This document shows positions 1 to 11,289 of a stretch of 64,000 bases of DNA, piece by piece. Position 1 is the first letter of the stretch; each line of letters opens with the position of its first letter. The DNA comes from Poa pratensis. Its lineage: Eukaryota; Streptophyta; Magnoliopsida; Poales; Poaceae. The notes below the pieces were generated by a model that searched no databases, was not told the DNA's origin, and was given only the letters and a program-made list of their open reading frames with translations. The translations under genes and the position numbers were made by a program. The stretch covers positions 75,630,999 through 75,694,998 of the forward strand of contig CAMZMU010000117.1 in assembly GCA_947311845.1 (NCBI GenBank). The letters run 5' to 3'.

Positions 1-19
1 TCGAAATCAGGCTTCAAGG

Positions 20-1530
20 ACATCGCCATGGCCAAGTTGAAGACATCAATGGGGTCCCCTTCATCGACGACTCAGAGTGGGGACCCGAGGCAGATCGCAT
101 CGAGTTCGGATACATCGTTCCCATCGGATCAGTAAAAGTTTTCGTCGGATCCGTCAGTCGCAGATCTATGGACGCGACTCAAGGAAGCGAATCGGTGAAG
201 GAGCTGCGGCCGGTCAGGGTCCGCGTGTTGGAGGAGCTACAACAAGCTACGGCAAGATTGCCCATCCCCGTCCCATCAAGACCTGTTTGGGGATCTCTAC
301 CAAATCAGGAAGGAGACCTCAAGATTGAAGAGATTGAAGCTATCAGGACGGAGCTCTGTGAAGAGGCACAAAGACTCGCGGCTGAGCGCGAAAAACTCCA
401 AGAAGAAGGCCGACGACTCCGCCACTGCCAGCCGAAGCACCAGGCGGTGCGAACCAAGATGACATCTGAGCGCAAGAAACTCCAAGAAGAAGAGTGGCGA
501 CTCCGTCGTTGGCAGCAAAAACATCAGATCAAGATGGCAGAGGAGAGAGAAATCACAGTTCCACGGCGACCCAGAGAGCAACGTGCACGCCGCGATAGGG
601 ATATTGTCAAAGATAGCACCGGTTGGAGACACGCGAGCTGATAAGGAAGCTCGCCATGCGATCGACCTACTACAAACTGCTGCTTTACAACAAGCAAATA
701 TGTATGGAGTCACGCCCAATGAGCCGCAAAACGAGGTATCATGGGGAGGAGAGAGTACAGCATCGAAGAAGTGGTCAACCAGTTAGCAGGTTTGCAGGTA
801 TCATTGGAAAAAGAAAAGAAGATAGAAGGCGAGTCGCGGACGTCCGGAGCGACTCAGCCATCCCAGATTGAAACTGATTCAGATTCAGCGCCAGTAAACT
901 CCTATTCATTATTGAAAGGACCAGCATGTTTTGGAGAGAAATACGGCTCACTCGTTTCCCCCCGAACTTCGACGAGTCGCAGCGAGTCACCACCTATCGC
1001 AGTGACCAAGACCCTGCCTTATGGATAGAAGATACGAGGCAAGCATGACAGGGGCTGATGTGACTCAAGAAATACGTGCAAAATACTTCCACTTGGCAAT
1101 ACAGGGAGAAGCTAGGGATTGGCTATTAAGGCTGCCATCAAAATCAATAAGCACATGGGAAGACTTGAAGGACAAGTTCATCGCAGATTCCAAACAGAAG
1201 ATATGAAAAACCTTAGACAATGCATTCAAAAAGAGGACGAATCAAGCGGCGACTGGATCAAGAGAGTCGCGGAGATCCTTGGCTCCGCCAAAAACTTAAC
1301 AGTACAAGCTGCAATACAAGCTATGAGAAGAACTGTAGATTTGAGCCGCTGGTGCACAAATTAAGTCGCGCTGAGCACAAGATTGATAGTTTCGACCAGC
1401 TTTTGGCAACGGCTGACAAGTATGCAAAGACAGATAGAGGGACAGGCGGCTTATCACAGAACCCAACGGGAAACTGCCAGTCGCGAAGACAGAAGTCGCG
1501 CACACCAGATGCAAGAGCAAGGGAGTGATA
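20..1530 (+). pseudogene. gag-like region of the gypsy element, broken by frameshifts
   Basis: Several overlapping short frames together give a plant gypsy gag. The 168-641 frame is a charged coiled coil with an internal repeat: two segments of about 20 residues both follow the pattern ER(K/E)KLQEE..RLR..Q.KHQ. Around 960-1200 the frames encode the capsid-type signature: a PALWIEDT-like motif, then YFHLAIQGEARDWLLRLP and STWEDLKDKF, which is the Retrotrans_gag pattern (ARxWLxxLPxxSIxxWxDLxxxF). A further piece at 1119-1364 continues with a DWIKRV stretch. No single frame spans the domain. At least three shifts and stops are needed to join it, so it is non-functional. Confidence 0.75.
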
Positions 1531-1567
1531 AGGCCTTACCCCTAATAACTGCAAGGGGATCTTCGAC

Positions 1568-2596
1568 GTGCCTTGCGACTTACATCGCAGGAGAGATGGC
1601 AGGCCAGCGGGTCACACAAAGGCGCAATGTCATTATTACCGGAGGTGGAAAGAAGGCGACACGCCAGATACAGCTCGCAGCAGATCGATGCACCACAAGA
1701 ATAAATCTAGCTCTCATCAAGAGCCTGACGTTTTACCTAGAAGAAACATAGGACAGTTTCATACAGTGGAGGTACAAACGACGGATGGAAGCCGGAAGAG
1801 CAGTCAGATTTCAACGCCAGAAAGGCATCGTCGCTGGACAGAGCAATCGGTTATTTGGAGTCGCGGCGATCACCCCCCAGAAGTAAGAGATCCAGGACAG
1901 CCAGCTCTGGTGGTCACGCCAGAAGTCGCGGGATACAAGTTAAGTAAGGTCCTAATGGACGGAGGAGGAAGAGTAAACATCCTATATCAAGACACGCTCC
2001 GAAGAATGAATATACCCGAGACAAGGCTGCGACCATCCAGGAAAGAAATTCAAGGAATAATCCCAGGAGCTGTTACGCGACCAATCGGAAAGATAACACT
2101 TGAAGTTAGCTTTGGAACAGAGCGGAACTTCCGCACAGAGCTCCTAGACTTTGAGGTTGTAGCAGTCAAAAGCTCATATCATGCAATCTTTGGAAGAGAA
2201 GCCTATGTCAAATTTACCGCTCGCCCCTGCTACGTCTACCTACAGTTAAAGATACCAGGACCAAACGGTGTTATTACAATATATGGAGACAGACAGAGAG
2301 CATTAGAATGCGAGAACGCAGGCTCAGTACTCGCAGAAGAAGCTTGTATCGCCAACTCTTCACATGGGTATCAGTCGCAGATCGGTGATCGCAGCTCAAA
2401 ACGAGTCGCGTTGGAGGTACCGCGGAAGCGGCCAACAGGATGCAGCCACCGGATGGTAAATACCCACCGAGAAGTCGCGCATCAGCAAGATAATGCCCCA
2501 GAGGTCGCCTTGATACAAAAAGAAGACAAGAGATGGCGCATGTGCATAGACCCAGCCTCGATCAACAACCCAGCCAAAGGGGCTCAGTTATCGTGA
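1568..2596 (+). pseudogene. gypsy aspartic protease followed by a truncated reverse transcriptase start
   Basis: The 342-residue frame has a degenerate zinc-knuckle-like start (AGHTKAQC), then a retropepsin fold. It reads VLMDGGGRVNILY at the active-site flap position, where gypsy proteases normally have DGGSSxNIL, followed by YHAIFGREAY and a YLQLKIPGPNGVITI strand typical of grass gypsy polyproteins. It then passes into the first reverse-transcriptase strand (RWRMCIDPASINNPAKG) and stops immediately at 2594-2596. The normal continuation of RT, RNase H and integrase, over 2 kb, is missing. The catalytic Asp is present. The loss of pol is a deletion and not a simple stop, because no RT, RNase H or integrase motif occurs downstream. 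Confidence 0.8.
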
Positions 2597-3283
2597 GACC
2601 TTACAAAGCAAACTCAACTCAACATAAGTCGCAGCTCAGTGCGGCTGATCGCCACACAATGCTTTCTGCTTCAACATGAGACATACATCGGAGCTATCAT
2701 GCTCGACCCGAGTCGCTTTTAGCGACTCAAAATTGAACCAATCAGGTGTTCAACCCACTCCGTTAGGAGTATTAATTCGCAACTAAGTGCGATGAGTATC
2801 AAGTATGCATGGCCTGCGGGGAATAGAAAACCCGCATTAAAGGGCCTGCATCATCATGTAACACCCTGTAAAACATCGAGTGATTATGAAATAAAGCCGG
2901 CACCCTTGACATTCAAGGGTTTGTCGTTTCGCCTCAACTATCATTGAGTCGCTGAGTCTTTTGAATTTCATATATCACTGACCCTTGAGGGCTCCTTACG
3001 AGCATCGCGAGTACCAATCGCACCTCAAATTTTGCCAAACTAGTGGCAATCCTTAAGCTAGAAGCGTCTTGCATTATGCGACCAAAGTACTGGGGTGTGG
3101 CGTCAATCGAGCTTGATTGCCTATCATGGCCGCTCTCGACCCTGAACACACATGTTCCTAGGAAATACTGAGCCGCGCGAGCGTCTACTTAATGGAATTA
3201 TCAAGAAAAGAACCTGCTTATAGGTCACAAAAATACAGTTTATGATACATGAATATCTTACAGACTAACGGGCATGTCCCACA
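2597..3283. other. non-coding spacer of the gypsy element
   Basis: No supported reading frame. The stretch contains several copies of the short word AGTCGC/GCGACT that recurs through the whole element, and it separates the truncated pol from the antisense gene. Confidence 0.5.
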
Positions 3284-6200
3284 TTATTTATTTTTCCTCT
3301 TCCGAGCAACAGGAGTGGGAATTGGCGCGGCTTGTCTCGCAGTTGCAGTCGCAGGTGTCCTAATAATCAGGGCGCCGCCAGACGAAGCAGAAGGGCCACC
3401 AGATACTGTTGCTGGAGCGGCAGCCCGAGATGACTCAGCTCCTGAGGACTTTTCCTTCGACACCTTGCTCCCATCAAGATTGAATTTATCAAGATAAGTG
3501 CCCAAGTCTAAGTTATCAACAAACTTTGTGGCATACCCGCGCATCCCTTTCCAGATATCGAAGTACTCGCTTATTGGCAGTTCAGTATCATCTGCGCTCA
3601 TCGCCAGGCCGTGGCGAGCAACCTTGCCAACATCTATCTCTGGATAATATGCTCGAAGCAATGTCAAGACATGCGCGGCTCCGGCGCGAGCAGAGGATCG
3701 TTTCCAATCAGAGACATAATGTGGAGCCTTGAGCAGTTTATTATCCAATACTCGCAAGATGTTGGGCCATCAGTCGCAGGAGTGATTACCGTCATAACTT
3801 CCTTGGTAACCTTTAAGAAGCGCTGGCTGAGGTCAGACAGATATACCAGTTGATCCTTCAAATTGGAGCGGGACACTGGGGCCTCAGGTCCTATGTCAAA
3901 GAAAGAAAAGGCAAGAAACAAGTCAGAGACTAACGAGTGGTTACCCAAAATATGTATGATTAAAGGAATACAAGACCAACCAGCAAGCTGCAGGACGGCT
4001 GATTTGACCATGGAGCCAAAACCCTCAAAGGCTTTGAGCAGCGAGTTATATTTTTCATCTCGCGCGGCGAGTTCCTTTGCGTGGTCCCCTTCAGGCGATC
4101 AATCAATTCAGTTTTAAGAGCCAGTCCTTCTCGCAAAGATTAATGACCTCGTCTTTCTCCATGAGTCGCTGCTGCATATCAGCTTCAAGTTCTTTAAATT
4201 GCTCTTCGCAGGAGTCGAGTTGACCTTTGAGAGATTTTATTTCCTGATCTTGGTCCCTAATGACCTCATTATGCTGCTCCAGGCGAGACTGCATCATTTC
4301 AGGATGGTCTATGGAAATGCCTTTACCCTTTATTGAGCCAGAAGCATCAAGCAAGGACAGTTCACGCTGAAAACAAACAGAGCAAAACGAACAAGGTAAA
4401 TTATCCAGGAATTTGGGGGCTCGAGATTTGAAGCAGGAAAAGAATCAACACCCCGTGCGATGACACAAGGTTTTGATCCTTGGGGGCTACGGTATATATA
4501 CCTGGCGACTTGAAGAAAATTGCTCAACTAAGCGCGCAGCAGAGCAGCATGCTTGTCTCCAGCAGAAATTATGGCATCTGCGATTGACTTAGAACTATTT
4601 CCTGGAGCTGGAATTCTATTTTCAGTAGATATCCTACCAGCAGCAGGAGTTGTGGATGGAGCTGCGGCTGGAGTCGCGGCAGGAGCCGCGTCTGCAATAC
4701 CTTCCTCCAGGGAGGGCCTTGGTTGAGTCGCACCATTACTGTTTCCCACGTTTTCATCAGCAGCATCATCCTCGCTCATAGCTTGCAGAGAAGAAGTGGG
4801 ATGGGAATTAGACTTGGGAGCCTCTTCAGACATAGCCCTGCAAAACATTGATGGGTTAATAAGCTGACCTAGCAGAGCCGCAACATTAAAAGGAAGGCGA
4901 ACCATACCCAGAGGCGACACGGATACTCTTCATCAGGCAACCAGAAGAAGGAGAAGATAAACCTTGCAAATCTGAACCTACAGAGTATGAAAAGAAGTAG
5001 TGGTCAGCAATTCCTTGCCAGAAATACGTAAAACAAAAAGAGAAGGAGAAGAGTCGCAAACAATTACCCGAGCTTATTGAGAAGCAATCCTTGCAGCAGT
5101 TTCGGAAGAAAAAGTAGCCTTGTTGGGATCAGCAAGTTTTAAAGATTTGGCAGCTCTTGTTTCTGCCAGTAATGCCAAGGCTTTGCGACGTTTCTCAGGC
5201 TGCGTGGGGTCTTCTGAGCTCTGGCATAAAATACGTTTCGAGGACCTGCGAGGCACCTCAGGAAGTTCCAGGAAAGGTGTATTTGGAGTCGAAGACAAAA
5301 GAGCGTCGGCCATTTGTTGTTCCTCTTCAGAAGCACTACCCTCGTGCATAACTGTATCTTCGTCAAAGGCTGCGGCTTGCCTTGACGACTCAGCCACGGA
5401 TCCTTGGTTCAAGTCGACGTCCTCTGAAGGAAGAACCCAGAAATAGGGATCGATCTGAAAAGGAGCTCAGGTCAGAAATAATCAATTTTGGGAAAGGAAT
5501 TTTCGAGGAAACAAGTGACAAGTAAACATTACCACAAAAGGCTTGTGCTCAGCCCAGAAGGGAGCAAGTCCGACGTTGTCATACGAGTCAATATCCTCGT
5601 CCGTCACTCGGCGAATGAAATTTATCCACTCCCCTTTGTCCCAATCTTCAGGGCAAGTGCGATCGACGTCATTTGCATGACAAGTGAAATCCATCATAAG
5701 CCGCGAGCGGCGACTCACAGGCTGAACTCGCCATTTAGTCCAGCAAGATATGAGATCTAATCCAGTGAGACCATGGAGTGTCAGCGCTCTCACCTTGTCT
5801 AGAAGGGATTCGACAAAGGGTAACGAAGAAGGATCAGGTTTGGAAACAAAGCATCGGTAGCCTCGAAGGGAAGAGGAGACCAAAGAGGGAGAGGAATTTC
5901 ACCCTCAGGAGAAGTGTTTTTACAATAGAAGAATGTCCTTTGCCACTCCTTGATTTTCTTGGCAGAGTTAGTTTTGGGAAGATACTACCCCTACGGCGTT
6001 GGAAGGAAATGGCGCCGCATTGGAGAAAAGGACCATCTGTGGTTTCCCTTTGACTATTGCAATTGAAAAGAGCAAGCCAGAAATCTATTGAAGGCGGGAC
6101 CCAGATAATCTTCGCAGAGGACGTGGAAGTTGCTCACTTGCAACATCGAATTAGGGCCAATATCATGGAAGCGGAGACCTAACCGCTGCATCAAGGAGCG

Positions 6201-6539
6201 GAAGAAGAGAGAGCCTGGGGGTTTGAACCCGCGCTCAACATGCTCCGCAAAAATCACTATTTCTCCTGGTTGAGGATTGGGGATTACCTCCTCGCCAGCC
6301 GCCCGCCATTCGCATTGATCTTTTGGCGGAAGAAGGCCCCGTGCAGATAGGGATTCCAGGAAATCTTCGTCGACCCACGAGCCTTCCCAGTTGCACTTGC
6401 GGCGAGACATTTTTCTCGGATCAACGGAGATATCCACCGAAGGATTGTGAGTACGAGAAGCGAGATTGGAGGCGGCGGAAAGGAGTAGCGGATGCGTAAT
6501 ACAGGACTTGATGCAGAACGCGGGAAAACGATGAGTCAA
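3284..6539 (-). pseudogene. antisense gene of the gypsy element, 'putative gypsy-type transposon' (Transposase_28-like) family
   Basis: On the minus strand the reading starts in the 6054-6539 block: MSRRKCNWEG, then an ERGF..P.GSLFFRSLMQRLGLRFHDIGPNS core and HVLCEDYLG. This matches the plant family named 'putative gypsy type transposon' (Pfam Transposase_28). It continues at about 5500-5960 (FFYCKNTSPEGEIPLPLW, LTGLDLISCW, a CPEDWDKGEW segment), 5074-5412 (acidic then KRR-rich), 4528-4920 (Ala/Pro/Thr-rich), 4103-4354 (a coiled coil of about 80 residues with ESLKGQLDSCEEQ-type heptads) and 3284-3757 (C-terminal LRAYYPEIDVGKVARHG, Ser/Ala-rich tail ending RKRKNK). The pieces are separated by intron-like gaps. 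The orientation opposite to gag-pol is a known trait of some plant gypsy lineages. Exon borders were not resolved, and it may no longer be translatable. Confidence 0.65.
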
Positions 6540-6718
6540 GATAAATAACCCAGACGTGGAAGACGTTTAGATCTGAAAGTCAACCGTCAAGAAAGGATAA
6601 GTCGCGTTCCTGAGTCGCCAAGAAGAGTTATAAGCCGCAGATTGGAAACAAGGAAAAGCACGGCCTAAGCATTCAAGATCAAGAGTACTATGAAGTTCAG
6701 GCCATGCTTGGGGGCTAA

Positions 6719-7243
6719 TGTCGGGGGAATACTTTCTGGATTAACCCGCGGCCCAGTGCGACTTAACTTACTCGCACGGATGAAGGCCCACTTGGGAACA
6801 AGCCCAATATTGAACCGCCATAAGGAGAAAGATCTAGAAGACAAATCCCGGAGGACGTGAAGACCAAGTAGTCTCCGAGTAGGCCTCTGTGGATGTATTC
6901 CTTATGGGGAAGTTTCCTTTTGTAACCTAGCGAGCCTCTGTGTATATAAAGAGGACTCGCAGGACTTAGAGCGGGTCAAGCTATCAAGCCCCAAACCCTA
7001 GCTCATACGGCGAGTACCAGATCGGATCGCCTCCATTGTAACACCTCGATTATCATATCAATACCAATCTAGGGTAGGCAGGAAGTAGGTCTTTTACCTC
7101 ACATTGAGGGGGCCGAACCTGGGTAAATCTGTGTTGATCTTTGTTCCTGCGATCCCAAGCTCGGAGATGCTTGACTCGCGTAATCCCACACCTACGAAGT
7201 CATCTATGACACCTGACGTGACAAACCCACGACAACTACGACA
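6719..7243 (+). repeat. 3' LTR of the gypsy element
   Basis: The LTR begins TGTCGGGGG after the polypurine tract and ends in ...TACGACA (an alternative end is CACGACA at 7234), so TGTCG/CGACA form the short terminal inverted repeat. A TATA-like TATATAAAGAGG at about 6942-6953 is followed by ACCCTAG, a typical LTR promoter layout. No second LTR lies in the window for comparison. Confidence 0.75.
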
Positions 7244-7251
7244 ACCTTGAT

Positions 7252-10122
7252 TTGAAGGGCAATATCGTAAACACATTCGCTCTCGGCAAGTTCAGCAAAG
7301 CCTTTTCAACTTGGAAATCAGATGTGAGAAAGGCCATTGTTGCTGGTGATGATTACGCAAAGATCAACGCCAACTGGCCCTCCATTTCTGAAGAAGACTA
7401 CAACATTTTCAAGGATAAACAAGACCTAGCTTCAACAAAGGCGCTATCTAAGTGGGGGAAAGATATGCATGGAAGAATTTAGGTCCCCACAATCTCGGAT
7501 GTCGTGGATACGACGGGAAAGACCCTATTTGGGAAAAGCAGGACAGAGAAAGGACAGGGCCAGGCCCCTATGCCAAGATCAAAGACCCAATGGCGAGACG
7601 ATATATCAGAGCCCATTACAGGGAAGACCCCAAGAATCCAGGGCAACTTGCCTTGAACGCGACAATCAAGGAACTTGAGAAGAATATTGAGATAGAAGAA
7701 CAACTTTCTCAAAGTGACTCATCGTCTGTGACGAAGGCCCCGTGGGACACCTCTTTCCACAGGGCGCTAAACAAGAGAAAGAATAAGGAGGTGACACTTC
7801 CGCCGCATCGTGGCCGGGTGATCGGGGCCGGAGTTGGTCGCAAACGGTCGCATTACTACCCGGAGTCCAAGGAGGAGCGAAGTGAAAGGAGGGCTAGTTC
7901 CATGCTGGCCAACATCGACAGCGCAGTGACAAAGGCCGTGGCTGCCATCCTTCCGACCATATATGAGGAGTTTGGGAGTTGGATTGAGGGGGGGCAAAAA
8001 GGACCTAGGCCCGTTCCCAGCTTACCACACAGCATCCAAGGTAGCAACAACTCCAACAATGTTCCACTTGCCAACCCTAATCCTGACAGAGACGAACAAA
8101 CGCCACCCGCCAACCCTAATCCCGACAGACACGTACATGGCTCCGCAGAGCGTAGCAGCCCGTCCATCTCTTGCACGCCGGGGCCATCCCAGGTCCGTCG
8201 CCATTAGACGAGCTCAACGCCCTCACGGTAATTTAATTAGCCATGTTATATATTACTTCATTCTTGTATGACACCCTATCTAACGCCTTACTTGTGACCG
8301 ATGAACAGGCCGACCATACAAGATGCACTTTGCTCCTATTTGTGGACGATGAGATGAAGGAAGTGGCCAAAGCAAGCGTTGAGACACCACTTATCCGCAC
8401 CCATCTCAAGCGGCCTATTCCTGATGATTGTTATAAGGTTTCATTGGCTCGGGTGTTCCCGGGTTGTGGTTTTTTGGATCCTCCAACTCAACCCCTCGAA
8501 GCCGAAAGTGAGTTAAGCCTAGAGCAATGTTTGATTTTTCCCTTGCTATGGCCAAAAGCGCTAATTCGTTTGGACCCTCCCGGGTCGACGCCGCCTGGCC
8601 AAGGAAAGGCCACTCCACCAGCTGATGATGAAGACCCCAATGCCTACATGGCGTATTTGGACGATGTCAGTCCTTTTGATCAAGCTGACCGTGATCTGAT
8701 GATGAATTGTCCTGTGAGCCCTACTCTCCCTGAGAAACATAATGTCACAAAGCGTCTATTCTGTTCTCAACCATTGCCTGAAGCTCATCATCAGCAGTCT
8801 GACGGTCTCAGCCAGGGCACACTCAATGATGTGCTCCAAGAGACGATAGCTAAGCTCCCTAAGAAGGTGGTGTCGAAAAAAAGGAAGAAACATGGCGTTG
8901 AAGAGTCCATGAGCCAGCCAGTGGAGGGATCTAAGTTGAAGTTGCGCCGAGTTCAGGACAGGATAACCATCCCCGATTGGCATACTACTCATGTGATGGC
9001 TAAACCGATCCTGCCGCCGAAGTGGTCCTGTTGCTTGTCCGGGGAGATGAAGGCGCTACATGAACAGGTTCTCTATTGTGAGAGCAAACTTCTCAGGGAA
9101 GCACTTCACGTATACCCGGTTTTCATAGCAAAGGTACCAAGGCTTCCCGGCTTTCTCCATGAAAACCCGGAGACACGCTCTTTGTCAGATTTGATGCCAT
9201 CTTTAACATGTACCACATGAAAGCACTCCACCGATCCATGGTCCGCCTGTTTGTGCTAAGTATGGCGCACCAGCTCCTTAATGATAAGTCGGCCGGAGAC
9301 ATCATGATAATCGACCCCTACTACATGTCCGACTGCTATGTGAGCACCCAGGTGGGTAGGACACGCGTGACAAAGTTCATCGAAGATATCTTCGTTGCAA
9401 ATACTAGAAAGAACATGTTTCTCATGCCTTACTTTCCCAAGTAAGTCATATATAACATATTTTCGTACGTTTTATCGTTAATTTTGCATAAGTGCGAATG
9501 ATGGTTTCTTTTCATTGTTTTGTGCAGGAACCAAGACGGCACCCTCATCGTTCTGTACCCTAAAGAGTCGAAGGCCTTCTATCTCGATGTGGGTAGTGAA
9601 GAGAAGAAGAAAGACTACAAAAACATCGGTTGTGTTCTCGATGATGCTCTCAACGGTTACTGCTATCAAAATGAAGGCATCGTAAGAAGATTAAACCTTA
9701 AGCGAGGCAAGATGTCATTCGTCCACAAAGTGGATCTACCCTGCATCAAGAAGGCGCATGGCAGTCCGATGGAGGCATGGTATGTCATCTATCTGATGGA
9801 GCAGTTCTTACGGAATTACCGAAGACTAGAATTTCCAGTTGCTATGGATAAATGGTGCAAAGACATGGCGAAATCCACTGATGCTGATATCCTGGAAAAG
9901 TTTGCTCTAATCCAGAAGAGGTTTGCTTCAATAATCTTCACGGATGTTTTTCGTGCAACGCCACCCGGGGTGTTCTACTACGAAGGTGCATTCCCATCTA
10001 ATGTCGATATACAAAATCGCATAGCACAACAGTGTGACGACAGACCATTCAACTCTCTAAATGGTTCTGAACCGTTCCCGCCGAAGCCAATGTCAAGGCC
10101 GACCACGATCAGCCAGAAGTGA
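7252..10122 (+). pseudogene. CACTA-borne gene with a Ulp1 (peptidase C48)-like C-terminal region, frameshifted
   Basis: The N-terminal part (7252-8227) has the grass CACTA signature NIVNTFALGKFSKAF.., HNLGCRGYDGKDPIW and an ARRYIRAHYREDP motif. Introns are predicted at 8228-8308 (GT..AG) and 9441-9527; the second joins PK to NQDG in frame. The part after 9200 (FVRFDAIFNMYHM, VLSMAHQLL, IDPYYMSD, then PKESKAFYLDVGS and PMEAWYVIYLMEQFLRNYRRL) has the layout of Ulp1-like proteases carried by CACTA elements. Frame breaks occur near 7480 (HGR to KNLGPHN), 8190 (before LDELNALT) and 9170 (HEN to PGDTLF). The catalytic His (HW before the YPKES strand) and the catalytic Cys (Glu where the NLCGYYV-type motif would have it) both appear to be missing, so protease activity is unlikely. 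Confidence 0.75.
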
Positions 10123-10270
10123 AAGGTGTGTTGTCGATTTAGTACTCTTGTTAAATTAAATTGCCTAGCTCTAGTTTACACCATCTCTCTTAAATTGCCT
10201 AGCTATAGTCTTCCAATTATACTTCATTCCTTTACAATGCCGATGATTAAAATGATGTGGCGCACTACAT

Positions 10271-10356
10271 GAATTCTGATAGTTTGTTGAACCTTGTATC
10301 ATGCACACATACAAGTTCTGTGCCTCCTACTTGGTTCAACAAGGTTATCAGAATTC
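10271..10356 (+). ncRNA. candidate miRNA-like hairpin 1 in the CACTA array
   Basis: The arms pair as GAATTCTGATA with TATCAGAATTC (11 bp) and TTGTTGAACC with GGTTCAACAA (10 bp), separated by a 2/3-nt bulge, around a loop of about 33 nt. Arm length (about 24 nt) and the single small bulge fit a plant miRNA precursor, but no expression evidence exists here. Confidence 0.4.
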
Positions 10357-10484
10357 CTTGTGTGCTTCCAATAATATTCGAAGTATGAGGCATAATATTT
10401 TTTGAATCTTGTTTTGTCTAAGTCTTTCAATTATACTTCATTCCTTTACAATGCCGATGATTAAAATGATGTGGCGCACTACAT

Positions 10485-10570
10485 GAATTCTGATAGTTTG
10501 TTGAACCTTGTATCATGCACACATAAAAGTTTTGTGCCTCCTACTTGGTTCAACAAGGTTATCTGAATTC
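10485..10570 (+). ncRNA. candidate miRNA-like hairpin 2 in the CACTA array
   Basis: This has the same arms as the hairpin one unit upstream, with one extra mismatch in the 3' arm (ATCTGAATTC instead of ATCAGAATTC) and a slightly changed loop. It could encode the same small RNA. Confidence 0.4.
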
Positions 10571-10702
10571 CTTGTGTGCTTCCAATAATATTCGAAGTAT
10601 GAGGCATAATATTTTTTTGAATCTTGTTTTGTCTAAGTCTTCCAATAATACTTCATTCCTTTACAATGCCGATGATTAAAATGATGTGGCACTATGTGAT
10701 CC

Positions 10703-10782
10703 GGAGGCGACGTCAGTGAAACCTGTGATATGCACGAATACACATTTTCTGCATCCCACTGGATTTCACTGACGCCGTCTCT
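10703..10782 (+). ncRNA. candidate miRNA-like hairpin 3 with unrelated arms
   Basis: The arms pair through CGTCAGTGAAA / TTTCACTGACG with further pairing on both sides (GGCGA, and TGCA near the loop). The flanks match the two hairpins upstream, but the arm sequence is different. Both arms therefore changed together while base pairing was kept. Confidence 0.4.
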
Positions 10783-10931
10783 GAATTTGTGTGTCCGAAC
10801 CTAAGTATGAGGCATGCATTCTTCCAAGATTGCTTAGTTTATTTTGTGTATACTTTGTTTATTTCTGCACGACATGTGAACAATTTAGTTGCTAGCTAAC
10901 ATTTTTATTTGCCTTTTGTGTATACTTACAA

Positions 10932-11045
10932 ATGAAGAAACTAGTGGGGAAGTTGTCAACGCCAAGAGGACTTGAAGCCACTGAAAGAGAGCAACAACAA
11001 CCGGATGATCGAAACGCCAACTTCATCGATCGCGCCCTCTCTTAA
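10932..11045 (+). CDS. probable last exon of the CACTA gene
   Basis: An open frame of 38 codons reads KLSTPRGLEATEREQQQ.., then DDRNANFIDRALS and a TAA stop. Upstream, at about 10112, a second frame reads ADHDQPEVK followed by a GTGTGT donor. A spliced message would skip the hairpin array. The assignment rests on position and frame openness only, and the exact acceptor was not fixed. Confidence 0.4.
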   Translation: MKKLVGKLSTPRGLEATEREQQQPDDRNANFIDRALS

Positions 11046-11289
11046 ACATTGTGGTTCTCTATCATTTATGTGATGTATTTGTGTATGACAACTTATGTAT
11101 TTGTGTATCACATTGTGGTTCTTATTTTGGTATTGTAATGCATGTGATAATGAACTTATGTATTTGTGTATCACAATTTGGTCATCTATATGTGGTACTA
11201 TTGTCATTTTGGTCGGCTCTACCTGAATATACTGTATTTATATTTGATATATTGATGTAATACGTTATTTAAAAAACAAAAAATACCAC

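Larger units (their letters stand above)
1..7243 (+). mobile_element. Ty3/gypsy LTR retrotransposon, 5' end outside the window, pol mostly deleted
   Basis: The order is gag remnants, aspartic protease, a stub of reverse transcriptase, a non-coding stretch, an antisense gene, a polypurine tract and a 3' LTR. A purine-rich run ending GGGGGCTAA lies just before the LTR start at 6719. The element sits inside a CACTA transposon, because CACTA coding sequence begins directly after 7243. RNase H, integrase and nearly all of reverse transcriptase are absent, so this copy could only move with help from other elements. Frameshifts are frequent, so it is old. The 5' LTR, and therefore the target duplication and age, lie outside the window. 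Confidence 0.85.
10153..10830 (+). repeat. three tandem units of about 215 bp, each holding a foldback
   Basis: The units begin with TACTTCATTCCTTTACAATG and contain a CGATGATTAAAATGATGTGG block, a foldback, then a GAAGTATGAGGCAT-type tail. Foldbacks start at 10271, 10485 and 10703, so the spacing is 214 and 218 bp. Units 1 and 2 are nearly identical. Unit 3 keeps the flanks but has entirely different foldback arms. The array lies between the main Ulp1-like coding block and the final CACTA exon, probably in an intron. Confidence 0.85.

Noticed and set aside
10153..10830. CRISPR-like reading of the 215-bp repeats
   Set aside because: Plant nuclear DNA, unit far too long, and no repeat-spacer alternation.
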